Shown: positions 59,341 to 64,000 of the stretch, piece after piece
Numbering within the stretch: the first letter of the stretch is position 1
Layout: every line of letters starts with the position of its first letter
Source of the DNA: Apium graveolens
Lineage: Eukaryota; Streptophyta; Magnoliopsida; Apiales; Apiaceae
DNA: 64,000 nt
Direction: 5' to 3'
Assembly: GCF_009905375.1 (NCBI RefSeq)
Contig: NC_133657.1
Location: 46,488,192 to 46,552,191 of the forward strand
Translations under genes and position numbers: made by a program
Notes under the pieces: generated by a model
What the model was told of the DNA's origin: nothing
What the model saw: only the letters and a program-made list of their open reading frames with translations
Database searches by the model: none

Positions 59341-61058
59341 ATCCACCGGTGAACCGGTGGTGAGTTATGATGTATTAACTGAGCTCTAATAGTCCATAAA
59401 CTCAATTTTTAGTATTGCATGTATAGATTTTTAAAGTACGAAGATTGTTTTTGGTTTTTAAAGAAATTAGTTCGATAATTTGTTGTTAAACTTGGAAATT
59501 TTGTTGAATGTTTGAAGTTGATTTGGGTTTAGATTAAATTGTGATTTAGAGAGTGTGAATATTGAGAATTATGAATGCATGCTAGGTTTTTTTCAAAAAT
59601 TGTGTTTGGTTTCGGTTTTCTTCAAAAGAAAATGGTCAAAAAAGTTGTGTATTGCTAGAATTAATTTGAGTTAAGTTTAATTTGTAGAAGTGAACTTTGC
59701 ATGTTGGTTTTGAAGGTTGCTTGATGTTTGTTGGATTAGGGCCGAATGATGCTTTGATTTTTAAGAGAGAAATAGATCAAATTAGTTGGTTAATTTGATA
59801 AGATTCGTGGTTATAGATCCTGTTTGAGTCAAATAATGTGATATATAAGAATGTTATGATTTTGCTTATCAAATTTAAGTCGAAATAAGGTTTGGGTGTA
59901 ATTTAGGATTATGCATGATATCGATAAATGGTTGCATGCCGACTTTGATTGGTTTGTTTATATTATTACGGTTTGAATTTTTATAATAAAAAAGGGAATA
60001 AGTTGTTTTGGTGTCGAGCAATGCGAATTAGTGATATTTGCTAAGAGTATAAGAGTATGTGTTATTATGTGTTATGTATGATGCATGTGCTTATAAGTTA
60101 AGTTGCAATTGGGATAAATGTTAGATGTTCTGAGAAACGTCGAGAGTGATCGAGTATCTAATTAGGGTTTTATGTTGGATTGTAGATTCTGATAGCAGAG
60201 GCATTCAGGCTAGTAAAGGAAAAGAGGTCGTAGGTGGCAGTAGCTCGTATACCGTAAAGCAGGAAAGCTAATTGAGGCAAGTAACTCAGCCTTCTCTTAT
60301 GATTTGATTATGGAGAAAATAATGTCAATGCCATGATAAAGTAGTGATTCCTTTATAACACTTGTGATAAACTTGTTATTGATTTCTGAGAAACTTTAAT
60401 CAGTGGTTGAATCTTGAAGCTTCAATAATTGCTTCTTTCAATTGAAAACTCTTTCAGAGTCTTGATAATGATTTGTGATCGGATTTCTCCCAATCTTAAG
60501 CCTTGAATCCTGAAAGCCGAAACCTTCTTCAAAGCCTTTACTTAGCCAATAAACTGCCACCTAGAGGATGAAAGTAGAATGCCTCAGATATGGACATTTT
60601 TATTGCATTATAGAACTACTTATGTAGTTACTTGATGATCTTCTTTTCTCATTTATTTTCTTTTATCTAACCACAACATTTAAGAAAGAAGATGGCCAAA
60701 CTTAGGCGCACCGCTCGCAAGAGCGTTCTTGGCGGTCCCTACCGAGTTGTAGGTTTCCAAATGCCAGAGCAGGTAGTTGCTGTGTGTGTGAGCAAGTGTG
60801 TTAGTTGGAGGACTTATATAAGCTGGTACAAATACTTTGGGTTATCTGTCGATTCCATGTCGTAATCGAATAAATTTGAATTTAAGTATAATTTGGGTTG
60901 TAATTTATTTACTTTGGTTGGTAGTTTTAATCTTGTCTCATATTTAATCCTGTTAAGATCATGTTATTACTATCGGGGTTTATTATATATCCTATGATTG
61001 TATTACTTTAATGGTGTGTGGGTCTTCATTTCATAACCCCGAGATTGAGGGCGTCACA
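59341..61058 (+). repeat. LTR of chromovirus G3 (left boundary uncertain)
   Basis: Right end GAGGGCGTCACA at 61058 abuts copia RT codons, so this is a solo or 3-prime LTR. Its end resembles the G4 LTR end (GGGGCGTTACA on the minus strand). A GATAGCAGAGG piece (60190) and a short exon-like ORF at 60692 are shared in layout with the Tekay-type G2 LTR. The left boundary is set only where the sequence begins to look like that LTR; it may extend further left. Confidence 0.55.
60692..60865 (+). CDS. Exon-like mini-ORF with histone H3 tail-like N-terminus (G3 LTR)
   Basis: ATG at 60692 opens 57 codons starting MAKLRRTARKSVLGGPYR; TAA at 60863-60865. Relative to the mature H3 tail it keeps A1, T6, A7, R8, K9 and S10, has R for K4, and a GG close to the H3 GG at 12-13. 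A CAG|GTAGTT donor-like site at 60772/60773 lies 27 codons in, matching the 21-codon position of the donor in the G2 copy. Upstream is a branch-like CTAAC and a weak acceptor (ACATTTAAG, ending 60684). It lies 367 bases before the LTR end. The ARKS core is the sequence read by many chromodomains. Confidence 0.45.
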   Translation: MAKLRRTARKSVLGGPYRVVGFQMPEQVVAVCVSKCVSWRTYISWYKYFGLSVDSMS

Positions 61059-61290
61059 GAAGCAATCAAAATCTTTCAAGTCTATGCAGCTCATGTTAGT
61101 TCAGAAATCTATCAAATGGAAGCATATAGTGCTTCTCTAACTAAAGATCTTACATAAGGAGCTTCTATACCCTAATCTCAGGATCTTGATTATTCAAGAA
61201 TTGCAGAGCTTATGGACTAGCTTCTGAAAGCACTATCTGGACTAACACAATTGTCTAGAGCTGGTATGACTGTTTATAAACTAGTGTCTC
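61059..61290 (+). pseudogene. Decayed copia reverse transcriptase fragment
   Basis: Continuous frame with three stops: EAIKIFQVYAAHVSSEIYQM...AYSASL, then LLKALSGLTQLSRAGMTVYKL. These match the SIRE RT blocks [12 protein letters not shown]..., KSAFLNG and [17 protein letters not shown] in order. Target of the G3 insertion. Its upstream half is not found to the left of G3. Confidence 0.75.
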
Positions 61291-62344
61291 CCTTAACATC
61301 ATTTTAAAGTCACTTACTAACTTGAATTTCACAAGTATATCTGTAATTCCGGTGTTTTACCTTGAAGACCTTACTCAGAATTATTCCAAAAGCATTTGTT
61401 AAGTCGCTAGGGGCCTGCTACATGCATCCGTTACTAATTATAAGTGGCTAGTTCCCACGAGAATAGATCAAAGAGATCTCTCAGGGACATCAATGCAGTC
61501 CATAAGTTCGGTGGCATGTGTGTGGAAGTGAACATACGTTACTGAATACATAGAGGTCTACAGGTATTTATACGTAGTCTCTGACATTATCTCTACCGAA
61601 GAATTCTGCTCTAGACTCATTGGTCTCCCCTTAGTCCTTGTAGTAGGTTCTAAGATCAAACTGTCGCACATCGTATTCATACACCATTTAATTGTAGACA
61701 TTCCATCAGTTCTCGACGCTCCTTATTTTTGGGCTAAACCATCATAACCTTACATGTTAAGCACACTAATAATATCATGTAGTGTACTCGTCTTATGATG
61801 ACATTCGTCGTTATGTTCAAATCTTCCTTAATGGAAATACAATCCTCAAGGGTATATTGGACACTATCTTTGATGAATTCGTTATTCATACGATATTCAA
61901 ATCCTCATTGGTAAAATGATCCTTTAACTAGTTTGGGTTAATAACCTCAATTGTATATTAAAAATTAGACTTTATGGTTCTCACATGTGATGCCCCCCTC
62001 ATGGGCAACCTATAAAGAACTACGAGTAACAAGGCTCGTGTTATTCAAATGAACATATGGTGTTGGTAATACCTTCTTTACCCCAAATGCCCTGGAGACA
62101 CAGCTCCGAGTTCTACATCCACATCCTTTCCAAATCATATATGATCCTAATTTTTCTTCTCATCACTCTAATAATCTCCAATAGTTTTTTTAGTCATACT
62201 TTAATACCTCTAATATACACTTATCTTAACCTACATATTGGGGCTACATCCGGTAGTTCAATGATGAACTCTATACAAGCTCTTACGTAATCTCAATTCT
62301 AGACAAACTCCTAACACTCTCGTCTCTGAGTACTATAACTTATT
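61291..62344. other. Sequence between the RT fragment and G4, no gene seen
   Basis: No significant ORF on either strand. The part nearest 62344 should be the leader of G4 (minus strand). The rest cannot be assigned. Confidence 0.4.
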
Positions 62345-62356
62345 GTTCTGATATCA
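62345..62356 (-). other. Diverged primer binding site of chromovirus G4
   Basis: On the minus strand TGATATCAGAAC, four bases from the LTR end. Two G-to-A changes from TGGTATCAGAGC, as expected for methylated-C decay on the other strand. Confidence 0.65.
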
Positions 62357-62360
62357 TTTC

Positions 62361-64000
62361 TGTAACGCCCCTAAATCCGGGGTCAGGAATCTGGGTTATC
62401 ACGCAATCTTTCAATCATATATAACCTGTATTAACTCAATTATCCAATAACTCCATATCACAGACCCCCAATCTCACACACTCACAAGTTATAGCCTTAG
62501 AAACGATGTACAATAAGTATCATCTGTTATTATAACTCAAATGTATTTTATAGGATCTCAAATAATTATTATTGGTATCTTATACCTATCTGAATACTCT
62601 GGCCCACCTGAAATGAAACTGCAAGGGTTTCTCCCCATGACTGCAAGTGACTAAGTCCCACACCCACATACTGGTTATCTGTTGTATTGTAAAATTTAAA
62701 AGAAAGCAAGGGTGAGCAATAACGCTCAGCCATAATAATAAAAGTATGAAAAGATTATTGAAGAAATTATATTAATCTGTATAAGGACATATATGTTCAT
62801 TCAAAAGTAGTTTTCCTGATGATACACACCTTTTCGAAACCATGTCTTTGATTGACTTAATAATTTTTTGAATACCTTTTAAGTAAACCCAGCACTTAGG
62901 CCTGGGTTACGGTATTGCATATTAATTCCAATTGGAAGAATAAGACATTCATCGGAGCCCTACTATACGATGATCAGTTGTATAGAAAAATGTTGTTATT
63001 GTTCTCTACATGTAGAAGGATTATTCCCTTTGTTATTGGTTATCACCCTGGCCACATTCGGGCCTTTTCTGTGTCCATCCCTCTCAGGTACACACTTCGT
63101 GTCCATCCCTCTCAGGACATGGTTTTCCGTTCATCCCTCTCAGGTACACATACTCCACATGTTCATCGGTATTTGTGGCACCTTCTCATGCGGTAGTAAA
63201 TAGTAGTCTCTCCAGTCCACAAAGTCCCGGAGTCTACCCCTCCTTGTCCTTTAAGAATCCTATCATATATCTGGAACTTATATTGTTCCCCAAACATATT
63301 GCTTGTTGATAGGTACACACCGATATATATATATATATACATACTTCCGAGAATTTTCGGAGAAAGTATTATGATAATGTGAGTTGACTGTTGTCAACAG
63401 AAAAATAATTCAGGTGGAGTTTAGTTAAAATATTTAAAATATGCCGATATAACATTTTCGACGATCTGAAAGGATTAGAATGATTTTCTGAAACTCAGAA
63501 AATATTTTAAAATAGGTTTTATTATTTTTAAATCATAGTAAATCATTTGATAAATATTTTATAATTAAATAATAATTATAAAATAATTAAACATCGAATA
63601 ATTCTATTTTAAAATAATATTACTCAACTATTTTATATTTAAGTAATTAAATTAATCTTTTAATATATATATATATAAAATAATTGGTTTTAAAATAAAA
63701 TAAACTTTGGAGAATACTTATCCCTTTTTAATTGAATATCTGAAATAATATTCATTTCTTGGGTAATTAAATAGAGATGAGGGAATAGGATATTTAGAAA
63801 TCGTTTTTAAATAAAATTCGAGATATTTAATAAATCGCAAGAGGACATCGAGTCCCTTGAAATAAAATAAGTACAGACTTTAGTTGTCCAAAACATCTTC
63901 GGAATACTTCCGAGTTTTAAATATTACTTACCAACCGACTCTCGGTCTACAATATATACACCACACTACTCGCTAGAGTTAACATTTCTCAAATATAAAC
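62361..64000 (-). repeat. 5-prime LTR of chromovirus G4 (partial, runs off window)
   Basis: On the + strand it starts TGTAACGCCCCTAAATCCGG, the inverted 3-prime end of a Tekay-like LTR, next to a PBS. Contains a three-copy CCATCCCTCTCAGGTACACA-like repeat (63074-63150), a TA microsatellite (about 63322-63342) and AT-rich DNA to the window end. At the place matching the H3-like ORF of G2 and G3 (minus strand, ATG at 62638-62636) the reading is different. Confidence 0.7.
63074..63150 (-). repeat. Three-copy short repeat in the G4 LTR
   Basis: Three copies of TCCATCCCTCTCAGG (one with TTCATCC), two followed by TACACA, spaced 24-29 bases. Confidence 0.8.

Noticed and set aside
62057..63203. Short plus-strand frames at 62057-62290, 62915-63196 and 62970-63203
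   Set aside because: They overlap LTR or leader sequence of G4 on the opposite strand and include the three-copy repeat; no domain.

Overview
The window is a gene-poor, repeat-dense stretch of nuclear DNA from a flowering plant, almost certainly a eudicot. Evidence is the AT-rich base composition, spliceosomal-type signals, and nested LTR retrotransposons of plant lineages: SIRE/Maximus-type Ty1/copia, Tork/Angela-type Ty1/copia and Tekay/Del-type Ty3/gypsy chromoviruses. I see no host gene. I cannot name the species from sequence alone. For clarity the elements are called D, E, G1, A, G2, F, B, C, G3 and G4. Lineage names are by recognition, not by a search. 

Layout. 1-5481: 3-prime part, LTR and PBS of SIRE-type element D. 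5482-11600: Tork/Angela-type copia E (leader, gag, PR, INT, RT, RNase H, 3-prime LTR), without its 5-prime LTR, inserted in the integrase of chromovirus G1. 11601-14959: rest of the G1 integrase and chromodomain, then its LTR. 14960-32824: SIRE-type element A (+ strand), interrupted at its RT by chromovirus G2 (19306 to about 28830). G2 has a 4.0 kb 5-prime LTR, gag, PR, RT, RNase H, INT and chromodomain, but no 3-prime LTR. A resumes inside its extra ORF (ORF3). 32825-48710: Angela-type element F, whose 5-prime LTR is split by B. 33568-46734: B, a full-length minus-strand SIRE-type element with both LTRs and a 5-bp target duplication; it carries a small terminal-inverted-repeat element in one LTR. 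48711-57945: minus-strand SIRE-type C, truncated at its 5-prime end. 57946-62344: unassigned AT-rich DNA with a tRNA-like Pol III promoter pair, the LTR of chromovirus G3, and a decayed copia RT fragment. 62345-64000: PBS and LTR of minus-strand chromovirus G4. 

All coding regions carry frameshifts or stops. Only B retains two LTRs. E has lost its 5-prime LTR, G2 its 3-prime LTR, and C its gag end, so deletions have been frequent after nested insertion. 

Most notable. (1) The LTRs of G2 and G3 each hold a short ATG-initiated exon-like ORF resembling the histone H3 N-terminal tail (G2: R.KQTARKT; G3: TARKS followed by GG), ending at a matching CAG|GTA donor-like site. In G2 a no-ATG coiled-coil ORF lies just past the PBS. 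As these are chromodomain elements, a histone-tail mimic is an attractive hypothesis. (2) SIRE elements B and C each carry a private short word, repeated in tandem in the LTR and scattered through coding and non-coding parts. In B it is read in different frames and both orientations, so it spreads as DNA. (3) Four SIRE LTRs share a stem-loop near the 3-prime end with an invariant C-rich loop and fully covarying stems.
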